From Sphingomonas sp. PP-CC-1A-547 (lineage in GTDB: Bacteria > Pseudomonadota > Alphaproteobacteria > Sphingomonadales > Sphingomonadaceae), in contig NZ_RAPZ01000010.1 in the NCBI RefSeq assembly GCF_003610375.1, positions 966,161-1,030,160 on the forward strand: a stretch of DNA of 64,000 nucleotides. The letters are read 5' to 3'. Below the pieces are notes generated by a model. That model saw nothing but the letters and a program-made list of their open reading frames with translations. It was not told where the DNA came from and ran no database searches. Every line of letters begins with the position of its first letter. Position 1 is the first letter of the stretch. Positions 31,151 through 38,408 of this stretch are shown piece after piece. Position numbers and translations under genes: made by a program.

Positions 31151-31198
31151 AGTGCAGACATCGGAAAAATGCTCCCAGCGTCTGCACTTTGTGCACTT
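31151..31198 (-). repeat. Short dispersed repeat (KCxKCRRW motif), copy 1
   Basis: On the minus strand this reads AAGTGCACAAAGTGCAGACG then CTGGGAGCATTTTTCCG. A sequence matching at most positions occurs on the plus strand at 36369-36404. Both contain a repeated GTGCA-N-AAAGTGCA core. Here it lies in the 218-base gap between the small membrane ORF and the radical SAM gene. Confidence 0.55.
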
Positions 31199-31282
31199 CC
31201 AGCATCGGGGCCGACCCGAAAGGCGGCCAGTACAACGACATAGCGACAAGTTGATCTCCATCACTCGACACCCCTTTTCGCG

Positions 31283-31297
31283 GAACGTAAGACGAAC
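31283..31297 (-). promoter_or_regulatory. Putative LexA (SOS) box, GAAC-N7-GAAC
   Basis: GAACGTAAGACGAAC is an exact GTTC-N7-GTTC direct repeat on the minus strand, the LexA operator known from alphaproteobacteria. Its last base is 2 bases before the radical SAM start codon, so a bound repressor would cover the translation start region, and no clear Shine-Dalgarno is visible there. This suggests damage-inducible control of the radical SAM/UdgX pair, perhaps with a short leader or a road-block mode of repression. Confidence 0.6.
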
Positions 31298-31299
31298 GA

Positions 31300-32544
31300 A
31301 TGGCCCAACTCGACACCCATAAAAAGCTCGAGATCCTCGCCGATGCGGCCAAATACGATGCGTCCTGCGCATCGTCGGGCACGACCAAGCGCAATTCGAA
31401 GGACGGCAAGGGGCTCGGCTCGACCGAAGGCATGGGCATCTGCCACGCCTATGCGCCCGACGGCCGCTGCATCTCGCTACTGAAGATCCTGCTGACCAAC
31501 AGCTGCATCTTCGACTGCCATTACTGCATCAACCGCAAGAGCTCGAACGTCCGCCGCGCCCGCTTCACGGCGAAGGAAGTCGTCGATCTCACCATCGCCT
31601 TCTACAAGCGCAATTATATCGAGGGCCTGTTCCTCTCGTCCGGCATCATCGCGTCGTCGAACTACACGATGGAGCAGATGGTCGAGGTGGCGCGGAGTTT
31701 GCGCGAGGACCATCATTTCCGCGGCTACATCCACCTCAAGACGATCCCCGACGCCGATCCCGAACTCGTCCACCAGGCCGGGCTGTATGCGGATCGTGTC
31801 TCGATCAACGTCGAGCTGCCGACCGCGAACGGCTTGAAGCGTCTCGCCCCTGAAAAGGACGGCGTCCGCATCGAGACCGCGATGGCCGAGGTGAAGGCCT
31901 CGATCATCGACGGCAAGGACGCCAAGGCCAAGTACAAGTCCGCGCCCCGCTACGCCCCCGCCGGCCAGTCGACGCAGATGATCGTCGGCGCCGACGCAGC
32001 GACCGACGGCGACATCGTCCGGAAGGCGTCGACCTTGTACGACCGCTTTGGCCTGCGCCGCGTCTATTATTCGGCATTCAGCCCGATTCCGGATGCAAGC
32101 GCCGTCCTCCCGCTGCAACGCCCGCCCTTGATGCGCGAGCACCGGCTGTACCAGTCCGACTGGCTGATGCGCTTCTACGAGTTCCAGCCGCACGAGGTGG
32201 TCGCCGCCGCCGACGACGCGACCGGGATGCTGCCGCTCGACATCGACCCCAAGCTTGCCTGGGCACTCAAATTTCGCGGATCTTTCCCGGTAGATGTCAA
32301 CCGCGCCCCCCGCGAAATGCTCCTCCGCGTCCCCGGACTCGGCGTAAAAGCAGTCAACGGCATCCTCACCAGCCGCCGCTGGCGCCGCCTGCATCTGGCG
32401 GACATCGGAAGGTTGACGGTATCCGTGGCCAAGCTCCGCCCCTTCATCATCGCCGAGGATTGGCGCCCGGTAGCTCTGGCGGACAAAGCCGAGCTCCGCC
32501 CCATCATCGCCCCAAAACCCAAGCAGATGGAAATGTTCGCGTGA
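31300..32544 (+). CDS. Putative DNA modification/repair radical SAM protein
   Basis: A 414-residue radical SAM protein. The cluster motif C-x3-C-x2-C is Cys69, Cys73, Cys76 (NSCIFDCHYC). An N-terminal segment STEGMGICHAYAPDGRCISLLK precedes it. A C-terminal helix-hairpin-helix-like stretch (LLRVPGLGVKAVNGIL) suggests DNA binding. This architecture matches the TIGR03916 family, which occurs beside a partner with DUF4130 and uracil-DNA glycosylase domains, exactly as here. The reaction is not known. No family member function should be assumed beyond a link to DNA damage. A SOS-type box lies directly upstream. Confidence 0.88.
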   Translation: MAQLDTHKKLEILADAAKYDASCASSGTTKRNSKDGKGLGSTEGMGICHAYAPDGRCISLLKILLTNSCIFDCHYCINRKSSNVRRARFTAKEVVDLTIAFYKRNYIEGLFLSSGIIASSNYTMEQMVEVARSLREDHHFRGYIHLKTIPDADPELVHQAGLYADRVSINVELPTANGLKRLAPEKDGVRIETAMAEVKASIIDGKDAKAKYKSAPRYAPAGQSTQMIVGADAATDGDIVRKASTLYDRFGLRRVYYSAFSPIPDASAVLPLQRPPLMREHRLYQSDWLMRFYEFQPHEVVAAADDATGMLPLDIDPKLAWALKFRGSFPVDVNRAPREMLLRVPGLGVKAVNGILTSRRWRRLHLADIGRLTVSVAKLRPFIIAEDWRPVALADKAELRPIIAPKPKQMEMFA

Positions 32545-32578
32545 CGCCGACGCATTCCGCCCCGTGCCGGGGAAGATT

Positions 32579-33964
32579 ATGCGCGTCGTAACCCTATCCG
32601 AACCTGACGATTTCGACGGCTGGCGCGACGCCGCGCGTGGCCTGATCGCCGAGGACGTCCCCCCCGACGACGTCGTCTGGCAAGTTGGCGACGAACCGGT
32701 CGACCTGTTCGCAACCGTAGCCGATCCGGCCCCCGCCCCGGCCCCAGGCGCGTTCTCCGTCCCCCGCGCTTTCATAGACCTAGCCCGCAGCGCCATACTC
32801 GGCAGCGATCCCGAACGCTTCGCCCTGCTCTACACCCTGCTTTTCCGCCTCCGCCGCGAACCCAAACTAATCGAGGACCGCGCCGATCCGCTCGTCCGCC
32901 GCCTCGACCGGATTGCCAAAGACGTCCGCCGCGACATCCACAAGATGCGCGCGTTCCTCCGTTTCCGCGAGGTCGAGGAAGACGGCGGAACCCGCTTCGT
33001 CGCGTGGTTCGAGCCAGATCACCACATTGTCCGCGCCAACGCAGCCTTCTTCGTCAACCGCTTCGCCAGCATGCGCTGGTCGATCCTGACGCCCGAAGTC
33101 TCGATCCACTGGGACAGCAAGGCGCTCACCGAAGGCCCTGGTGCAAGCAAGTCCGACGCCCCCGAAGGCGACCCGACCGAGGAAGTCTGGAAGACCTATT
33201 ACGCCAGCATCTTCAACCCAGCCCGCGTGAAGATCGGCGCGATGCTGAAGGAGATGCCGAAGAAATACTGGAAGAACATGCCCGAGACCGCGCTGGTGCC
33301 GGGCTTGCTTGCAGCGGCACAAGCAAGGGAGAGCGGCATGATCCAGAAGGCGCGCGACAACGTCGGCGGCAACAGCCTGATCGCATGGGAAGCGCTGCGC
33401 GATGAGGCCGCCGGCTGCACCCGCTGCCCGCTATACAAGCCCGCGACGCAAACCGTGTTCGGCGAAGGCCCAGTCAACGCCTCACTGATGTTCGTCGGCG
33501 AACAACCCGGCGACCAGGAGGATATCGCCGGACGTCCATTCGTCGGCCCCGCCGGCCAGATGTTCGACAAAGCGATGGCGGAAGCCGGCGTCGACCGCTC
33601 ACGCGCCTACGTCACCAACGCCGTGAAGCATTTCAAGTTCGAACAACGCGGCAAACGCCGCATCCACGCCAAGCCCGGCGCCGGCGAGATCGACGCCTGC
33701 CGCTGGTGGATCGAACAGGAGCAGATGCTAATCAAGCCTAAGGTCACTGTGGCGCTAGGCGCCACCGCGGCCCGGTCGCTGTTCGGCAAGGTAATGACGA
33801 TCGGGCGCGAGCGTGGCCGGGCGCTGCAATTGCCCGACGGCGGCGAGGCGTGGATTACGGTGCATCCGAGTTATCTGCTGCGGCTGCCGGACCCAGCGCA
33901 GGCGGCAGAAGAATATGCGCGATTTGTCGAAGACTTGCGCGTCGTAGGCCGACGAATTGCTTGA
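32579..33964 (+). CDS. udgX: DUF4130-UdgX fusion, uracil-DNA-binding protein
   Basis: A 461-residue two-domain protein. Residues 1-240 are the DUF4130 (TIGR03915-like) domain, with RDIHKMRAFLRFR and WFEPDHHIVRANAAFFVNRF. Residues 270-461 are a family-4-like uracil-DNA glycosylase with Cys280-x2-Cys283, GEQPGDQEDIAGRPFVGPAG, YVTNAVKHFKF and HPSYLL. The KRRIH loop at residues 359-363 is the UdgX hallmark, whose His363 equivalent forms a covalent bond with the abasic sugar after uracil removal. His351 replaces the usual cluster cysteine and Cys374 is retained. ATG at 32579 is preferred to GTG at 32564 because the domain begins there. It follows the radical SAM gene by 34 bases. Confidence 0.92.
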   Translation: MRVVTLSEPDDFDGWRDAARGLIAEDVPPDDVVWQVGDEPVDLFATVADPAPAPAPGAFSVPRAFIDLARSAILGSDPERFALLYTLLFRLRREPKLIEDRADPLVRRLDRIAKDVRRDIHKMRAFLRFREVEEDGGTRFVAWFEPDHHIVRANAAFFVNRFASMRWSILTPEVSIHWDSKALTEGPGASKSDAPEGDPTEEVWKTYYASIFNPARVKIGAMLKEMPKKYWKNMPETALVPGLLAAAQARESGMIQKARDNVGGNSLIAWEALRDEAAGCTRCPLYKPATQTVFGEGPVNASLMFVGEQPGDQEDIAGRPFVGPAGQMFDKAMAEAGVDRSRAYVTNAVKHFKFEQRGKRRIHAKPGAGEIDACRWWIEQEQMLIKPKVTVALGATAARSLFGKVMTIGRERGRALQLPDGGEAWITVHPSYLLRLPDPAQAAEEYARFVEDLRVVGRRIA

Positions 33965-33999
33965 TCCTCGAAGGAGCAAATCGCACGCTCCTTTCTTCC

Positions 34000-34025
34000 G
34001 TCATCCTGACAAAAGTCAGGATGAC
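34000..34025. terminator. Perfect 11-bp hairpin with AAAA loop
   Basis: GTCATCCTGAC, a 4-base AAAA loop and GTCAGGATGAC form a perfect stem. It lies 35 bases after the udgX stop and 33 bases before the 3' end of the convergent aldo/keto reductase gene. There is no U tract, so it may be a bidirectional terminator helped by Rho, or a short repeat; the CATCCTGA unit is common in sphingomonad intergenic DNA. Confidence 0.6.
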
Positions 34026-34058
34026 AAGCTCGTCAGTCGAATCGCTTCCTCACCCTCA

Positions 34059-34856
34059 TTACATGCTGTTCGGTTCTGGTCCCAACCGGCCAGCAGGGTC
34101 GTCGAGCGCTTCGATCACGGCCATGTCCTCGTCATCCAGCGTCAGATCCAACGCCGCGAAATTGTCCGCGAGATGCTCGGCATCCGACGCCTTCGGGATG
34201 ACCGAAAAGCCATTCGCCAAATGCCACGTCAGAATGACCTGCGCCGCACTCCGACCATGCTTGTCCGCGATCCGGACGATCGCCGCGTCCTGCAGCAACG
34301 TCTTGCCCTGCCCCAGCGGGCTCCAGCTCTGCGTCACGATGCCATGCGCTTCATGATACGCACGCTGCTCGCGCTGCTGGAAGTTCGGGTGGAGTTCGAT
34401 CTGGTTGACCGCCGGCGTCACGCCGGTCGCAGCGACAATCGCGTCGATATGCTCGGGCAGGAAGTTCGACACGCCGATCGACTTGGCCTTCCCGGCGTTG
34501 CGCAGCGCGATCATCGCCCTCCATGCTTCGACATACTTGTCCTGCTTCGGCACCGGCCAATGCATCAGGTACAGGTCGACCGACTCGACACCCAGCAGCG
34601 CGAGGCTCTCGTCCATTGCTGCCTCGGCATCGCCCTGGCGATCGTTCCAGAGCTTGGTCGTCAGGAACGCGTCCGAGCCCTTGTAGCCGTCGCCGACGCC
34701 ACGCTCGTTCTCGTAGATCGCGGCGGTGTCGACCAGCGGGAAGCCGATATCGAGCCCGGAGCGGACGATCGCCGCGGCCTGGCTGTCGGGGATCTGCCAC
34801 GTGCCCATGCCGAGCTGGGGCATCGTGCGGCCGTCGTTGAGTGTAAGATCTGTCAT
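34059..34856 (-). CDS. Aldo/keto reductase, 2,5-diketogluconate reductase type
   Basis: A 265-residue NADPH-dependent AKR. The catalytic tetrad is visible: Asp43 and Tyr48 (LVDTAAIYENE), Lys68 (LTTKLWN) and His99 (YLMHWP). The cofactor region reads QSWSPLGQGKTLL and the C-terminal IPKASDAEHLADN loop. Overall length and motifs match the AKR5 group acting on small aldehydes and keto sugars; the natural substrate is not evident. It is monocistronic and divergent from the DedA gene by 80 bases. Confidence 0.93.
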   Translation of the reverse strand: MTDLTLNDGRTMPQLGMGTWQIPDSQAAAIVRSGLDIGFPLVDTAAIYENERGVGDGYKGSDAFLTTKLWNDRQGDAEAAMDESLALLGVESVDLYLMHWPVPKQDKYVEAWRAMIALRNAGKAKSIGVSNFLPEHIDAIVAATGVTPAVNQIELHPNFQQREQRAYHEAHGIVTQSWSPLGQGKTLLQDAAIVRIADKHGRSAAQVILTWHLANGFSVIPKASDAEHLADNFAALDLTLDDEDMAVIEALDDPAGRLGPEPNSM

Positions 34857-34936
34857 GCCGCACCAGCGAACGAAGCGCGTACCGGTTCCGATTTAGCACT
34901 TCCCTTCGCCGCCCGGTTCGCGCAATCGACCGAGCC

Positions 34937-35569
34937 ATGTTCGAAAAGATCCTGGCCGTGCTGGCCTCCTTCACGATCGGCGTCATCTCGTCGGGTGGCT
35001 ATGTCGGCATCGCGCTGCTCATGGCGATCGAAAGCGCGTGCATCCCGCTGCCGTCCGAGATCATCATGCCGTTCGCCGGCTACCTCGTCTCGACCGGGCG
35101 GTTCGACCTGTATCTCGCCGCCACCGCGGGCGCGATCGGGTGCAACCTCGGCTCGATCGTTGCGTACGAGATCGGCAAACGCGGCGGCCGACCGATGGCC
35201 GAGCGCTGGGGCAAATACCTGCTGATCGGGCCGGGCGAGCTTGATGCGGCGGACCGGTTCTTTGCCCGCTGGGGCTCGATGGCGGTGCTGATCGGACGCC
35301 TGCTTCCCGTCATCCGCTCGTTCATCGCCTTCCCCGCCGGCGTCGCGCGGATGAAGCTGGTACCGTTCCACGTCTACACGTTCATCGGGTCGTGGCCGTG
35401 GTGCTTCGGGCTGGCATGGGTCGGCATGAAGCTCGGCGACAAATGGGACAGCGATCCGCGCGTGAAGGCCGCGTTCCACAGCGCCGACCTGCTGATCGGC
35501 GTCGTCCTGATAGCCCTCGTCGGCTTCTACATCTGGCACCGGGTGCGCGGACTGAAGCGTCACCCGTAA
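34937..35569 (+). CDS. DedA-family (VTT domain) membrane protein
   Basis: A 210-residue polytopic membrane protein with about five hydrophobic segments. The DedA signatures are the re-entrant ESACIPLPSEIIMPFAG and the GRLLPVIRSFIAFPAGVARM loop with its basic residues. DedA proteins are proposed lipid transporters/scramblases that return undecaprenyl phosphate or phospholipids across the inner membrane and help keep the proton gradient. The last 10 bases overlap the 3' end of the convergent DJ-1/PfpI gene. Confidence 0.93.
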   Translation: MFEKILAVLASFTIGVISSGGYVGIALLMAIESACIPLPSEIIMPFAGYLVSTGRFDLYLAATAGAIGCNLGSIVAYEIGKRGGRPMAERWGKYLLIGPGELDAADRFFARWGSMAVLIGRLLPVIRSFIAFPAGVARMKLVPFHVYTFIGSWPWCFGLAWVGMKLGDKWDSDPRVKAAFHSADLLIGVVLIALVGFYIWHRVRGLKRHP

Positions 35570-36252
35570 CCACGGAGCTTTGCTAACGCGCGCAGATCGT
35601 CGTCGCGCGTGGGAACGATCGACTGCATGCGGCGCTGATACGCCGCGACGATCTCGGGACCGGCCTTGGCGGGTGAACCGCTCTCGAATGGCGGCGCGGG
35701 GTCATATTCCAGACCGAGTTGCACTGCCCGAGCGTGAGCCTCGCCGCGGATCATCGCGGTCAGCGTCAGCGCGAAGTCGATCCCTGCGGTGACGCCGCCG
35801 CCTGTCACGCGGTTGCGATCGACCACGGTCCGCGCATCGACTGGAATCGCATTGAACAGAGTCAGCATCTCGCGTTGCGCCCAGTGGCAGCCGGCGCGGT
35901 AGCCGTCCAGCAACCCCGCCGCGCCGAGAATCAGCGATCCGGTGCACACGCTCGTCACCCACGTCGCCTCAGCGCCGACCGTCTGGACCCACGCCATCGC
36001 CTCGTCGTCGGCGATCACGCCGTTTATGCCGAAACCGCCGGGCACGCCTAGAATATCGGCATACGGCACGTCCGCAAAGGTCGCGGTCGGCAGGATCGAG
36101 AAACCCGCGTCGGTCGACACCGGATCGAGCGTCTTCCAGACAAGATCGAGGCGAGCGTTGCCGAGCCGCGACAGAACCTGCGCGGGGCCGGTCAGGTCAA
36201 GCTGCGTCACGTTCGGGAACAGCAGGAAGGCGATGCTCAGCGGTTTGGTCAT
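35560..36252 (-). CDS. DJ-1/PfpI-superfamily protein, isonitrile hydratase-like
   Basis: A 230-residue class I glutamine-amidotransferase-like protein. The nucleophile elbow Cys103 lies in TSVCTGSLILGAAGLL, preceded by the conserved LGVPGGFG loop, and Asp19 (TQLDLTGP) replaces the glutamate of many DJ-1 proteins. This Asp/Cys pair and the AGCHWAQREML segment match the isonitrile hydratase/ThiJ group. Hydration of isonitriles or a glyoxalase-like role are both possible. It is a single gene with a 535-base region without a confident gene upstream. Confidence 0.88.
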   Translation of the reverse strand: MTKPLSIAFLLFPNVTQLDLTGPAQVLSRLGNARLDLVWKTLDPVSTDAGFSILPTATFADVPYADILGVPGGFGINGVIADDEAMAWVQTVGAEATWVTSVCTGSLILGAAGLLDGYRAGCHWAQREMLTLFNAIPVDARTVVDRNRVTGGGVTAGIDFALTLTAMIRGEAHARAVQLGLEYDPAPPFESGSPAKAGPEIVAAYQRRMQSIVPTRDDDLRALAKLRGYG

Positions 36253-36368
36253 GTGATTGCTCCTTGCGATAGGTTCTTACGATCAAGAATCGCGACATCG
36301 CTCGGAATCGCCTTAACTCGCTGAAAAACAGCGCGAGTCCGGCAACGTGCAATGACCACGCTCGCCCG

Positions 36369-36404
36369 AAGTGCAGAAAGTGCAGACGCTGGCGCAGCAT
36401 TTTC
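36369..36404 (+). repeat. Short dispersed repeat (KCxKCRRW motif), copy 2
   Basis: AAGTGCAGAAAGTGCAGACG then CTGGCGCAGCATTTTCCG on the plus strand matches copy 1 (31151-31198, minus strand) with a few substitutions and small indels. It lies in the gap from 36253 to 36787, which otherwise holds only a possible broken mini-gene and a single arm of repeat family B. Confidence 0.5.
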
Positions 36405-36533
36405 CGCTGTGCCCGACGCACCGTAGGAGGCGGTTTGAGCGAACGCGCTTCGGATGGCTGCCGACCTCATTCGCGCATCATGCCACTCCATCCGCCTGTA
36501 GGACAGTTACGTCTAAACCAGCACGCGCGGGTG

Positions 36534-36650
36534 TCAGGCGAACAGCCACGTCCCGAGCATCAGCGCGGTCATGACGGCGGCAAGAAGAATCGCAGAGTAG
36601 GCGAGAAGTCTTTTTCGTAACCATCGACGCGGATCGGGCGCGGACGGTTT
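36534..36650 (-). pseudogene. Possible broken mini membrane protein
   Basis: This frame reads RRWLRKRLLAYSAILLAAVM then TALMLGTWLFA before a stop: a basic stretch and one clean membrane helix. There is no start codon in frame; an in-frame TGA lies just upstream. A TTG two bases out of frame (36653-36655) would start MKPSAPDPRR if one A of the AAAA run were missing. It may therefore be a frameshifted or mis-sequenced small gene, or chance. Confidence 0.3.
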
Positions 36651-36720
36651 TCAATTTCCGGATGTTAGCCCATCCGTTTGCCCCCTTTTGTGCGCCAGGG
36701 GACGGTAAGCGGTGCGAAAA

Positions 36721-36758
36721 GCCGACCCACCCCTGCCCCTCCCTTTTAGGGAGGGGGG
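36721..36758. repeat. Single arm of palindromic repeat family B
   Basis: GCCGACCCACCCCTGCCCCT followed by CCCTTTTAGGGAGGGG matches the right arm of the elements at 13591-13700 and 53961-54071. No left arm is found nearby, so this is a truncated copy. It lies 30 bases from the 3' end of the exported hypothetical gene. Confidence 0.7.
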
Positions 36759-36787
36759 AAGTAGAGGCGCTGCCGCTTACGACCGCT

Positions 36788-37306
36788 TTATGGGAGGACG
36801 GGGACTTCTGCCGCGCGCGCCTTGTTCTCCAGGCGCGATTCCTTGACGCGCTGGTTGAAGCAGCCGGAGGCGCCGCCGGGGCCGACCGCGGAGCAGCTGC
36901 CGATCGTGTTGACGCCGACGCCTGCGTCGAGCGTTCCCTGTGCCTTAGTCGCCCAGCTGGCATTTTCGGGAGTCACGACAAATTCGCGGAGTTCCTTGGG
37001 GACGCGGTATTGCTCCTGCGCGCTGCGACGGACGCAGACGACGATCTCTTCGCCATTCTGGTTGGTCGGGCAGCGCTCGTTGCCGAATAGCGTCAGGACG
37101 CCGTTGACAGGCGCACTGCGCGAGACTTCGCCGGGAGCCGAAATCGGCTTCGACTTGCCGGTAGCGCCGGGCAGAGCCGGCGCCAGCGTCGGTCCCTTGG
37201 CGGGTAATTGCGCCAGCGTTGGCGGCGCTACGGGGCGAGCAGGTTGAGCCGTCTGCGCCGCAACGGGTCCGGCGACGAGCAAAGCCGTCGCAAAAAGCAT
37301 TTTCAT
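36788..37306 (-). CDS. Exported hypothetical protein
   Basis: A 172-residue protein with a signal peptide (MKMLFATALLVAGPVAAQ), a proline/alanine-rich linker to about residue 60, and a domain with FGNERCPTNQNGEEIVVCVR, YRVPKELREF and paired later cysteines (GSCSAV, GCFNQRV). Four cysteines could make two disulfides. I cannot name a family. The ATG at 37306 is preferred because GGGAG lies 8 bases upstream; the ATG at 37312 is too close to it. It is 62 bases downstream of coq7 on the same strand and may end that transcription unit. Confidence 0.72.
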   Translation of the reverse strand: MKMLFATALLVAGPVAAQTAQPARPVAPPTLAQLPAKGPTLAPALPGATGKSKPISAPGEVSRSAPVNGVLTLFGNERCPTNQNGEEIVVCVRRSAQEQYRVPKELREFVVTPENASWATKAQGTLDAGVGVNTIGSCSAVGPGGASGCFNQRVKESRLENKARAAEVPVLP

Positions 37307-37368
37307 ACGCATCACTCCCACAATCCGTACTTCATTCACTGGCCGTATCTCATTGTATCGGCCGCATC

Positions 37369-37905
37369 TCAGATCCGCTTGGCAGTCGCGATCGCAACCT
37401 TGCAGCCGAGCCGGATCACGGCACTCAATACCGGATAACCCGGCGTCTCTTCCGCCCCCGCAGCAATCGCGGTGGCCTTGTGCTCGAGTTCCTCGGCCTG
37501 AAAATCGAGAATGGCTGCCGATAGCTCGGGGTCGCTGGCGCCAAGCTGAACGAGCTGTTCCTCGTAATGCTTGTCGATCTCGGTCTCGACCGCCGCCGTG
37601 CACGCCATGGCAGCCCGCGGGCTGATTGCGGCCGTCACGGCGCCTAGCGCGAAGCCCGCGACTTTCCAGATCGGCTGCAGCACCGTCGGGCGCACGCGTC
37701 GATCGACGATCATCTTGTCGAAGAACGCGCGATGCCGCTCTTCCTGTTGCGCCATGTGATGGATCGAGCGCGACGCCGGGTGCCGGTCACCGAGTACGGC
37801 AAGCTGGCCCGCATAAATGCGGATTGCGCCGTATTCGCCGGCCTGGTCGACGCGGATCATCGTATCGGTGGCGCGCTTGGCGTCGCCTGGCTTCCAGCCG
37901 CTCAT
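37369..37905 (-). CDS. coq7: Demethoxyubiquinone hydroxylase Coq7
   Basis: A 178-residue ferritin-like di-iron monooxygenase of ubiquinone synthesis, adding the C6 hydroxyl to demethoxyubiquinol. The metal ligands are visible: Glu24 (DQAGEYGA), Glu55-x-x-His58 (EERH), the internal EIDKHYEEQL and AEELEHKATA. It acts at the inner membrane, where the hydrophobic surface around GFALGAVTA would sit. The ATG overlaps the dsbB stop (ATGA). Pairing with dsbB is sensible because DsbB passes electrons to ubiquinone. Confidence 0.95.
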   Translation of the reverse strand: MSGWKPGDAKRATDTMIRVDQAGEYGAIRIYAGQLAVLGDRHPASRSIHHMAQQEERHRAFFDKMIVDRRVRPTVLQPIWKVAGFALGAVTAAISPRAAMACTAAVETEIDKHYEEQLVQLGASDPELSAAILDFQAEELEHKATAIAAGAEETPGYPVLSAVIRLGCKVAIATAKRI

Positions 37906-38408
37906 CTCGTCTTCCTCATGAGTGCGAATATGGTGAACGCACCGACGAGGGAAAAGATCGCGTTGAACCCGGCGAGCGAAATGCCGAGCAGTTTCCATTG
38001 CGGTGAATCGCAGCGCACCATCGGCGCGTTCATGATCGCGGCGAGACGCTCGGCGGCGGTCGTGCCGGCCATCGAGACGGTCGTGGTGCAGGCGGTGAAG
38101 CCGTTCCACCAATGATATTCAACGCCAGCATGCGCGACGCCGATCAGACCGCTGAGCCCGATCAGCAGCCCGGCGATGATGACCAGCGATGCGCGCAGCG
38201 AGCGGCCGGGAACGAAGAACGTCGCCCCCGCGATCAGCACGGCGGAATAATGCGGCCAGCGCTGCCAGTGGCACATTTCGCACGGATACAGCCCGCCGAG
38301 ATATTGCGAGCCGAGCGCGCCGAGCAGGAGGAACGCCGGCAGCAACAACGCGATGGCGCGCGCGATCTCTTCGTTCTTGGTCATGCCAAGCCCACGACGC
38401 ACGCTCAC
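37902..38408 (-). CDS. dsbB: Disulfide bond formation protein DsbB
   Basis: A 168-residue four-helix inner membrane protein that reoxidises DsbA and reduces ubiquinone. The quinone-side pair is Cys43/Cys46 (YPCEMCHWQRW) and the periplasmic pair Cys107 and Cys133 (FTACTT, VRCDSP). The GTG at 38408 overlaps the ctpA stop (GTGA); an ATG at 38384 is an alternative start with no better ribosome site. The CEMC motif is the form seen in many alphaproteobacterial DsbB proteins. Confidence 0.93.
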   Translation of the reverse strand: MSVRRGLGMTKNEEIARAIALLLPAFLLLGALGSQYLGGLYPCEMCHWQRWPHYSAVLIAGATFFVPGRSLRASLVIIAGLLIGLSGLIGVAHAGVEYHWWNGFTACTTTVSMAGTTAAERLAAIMNAPMVRCDSPQWKLLGISLAGFNAIFSLVGAFTIFALMRKTR

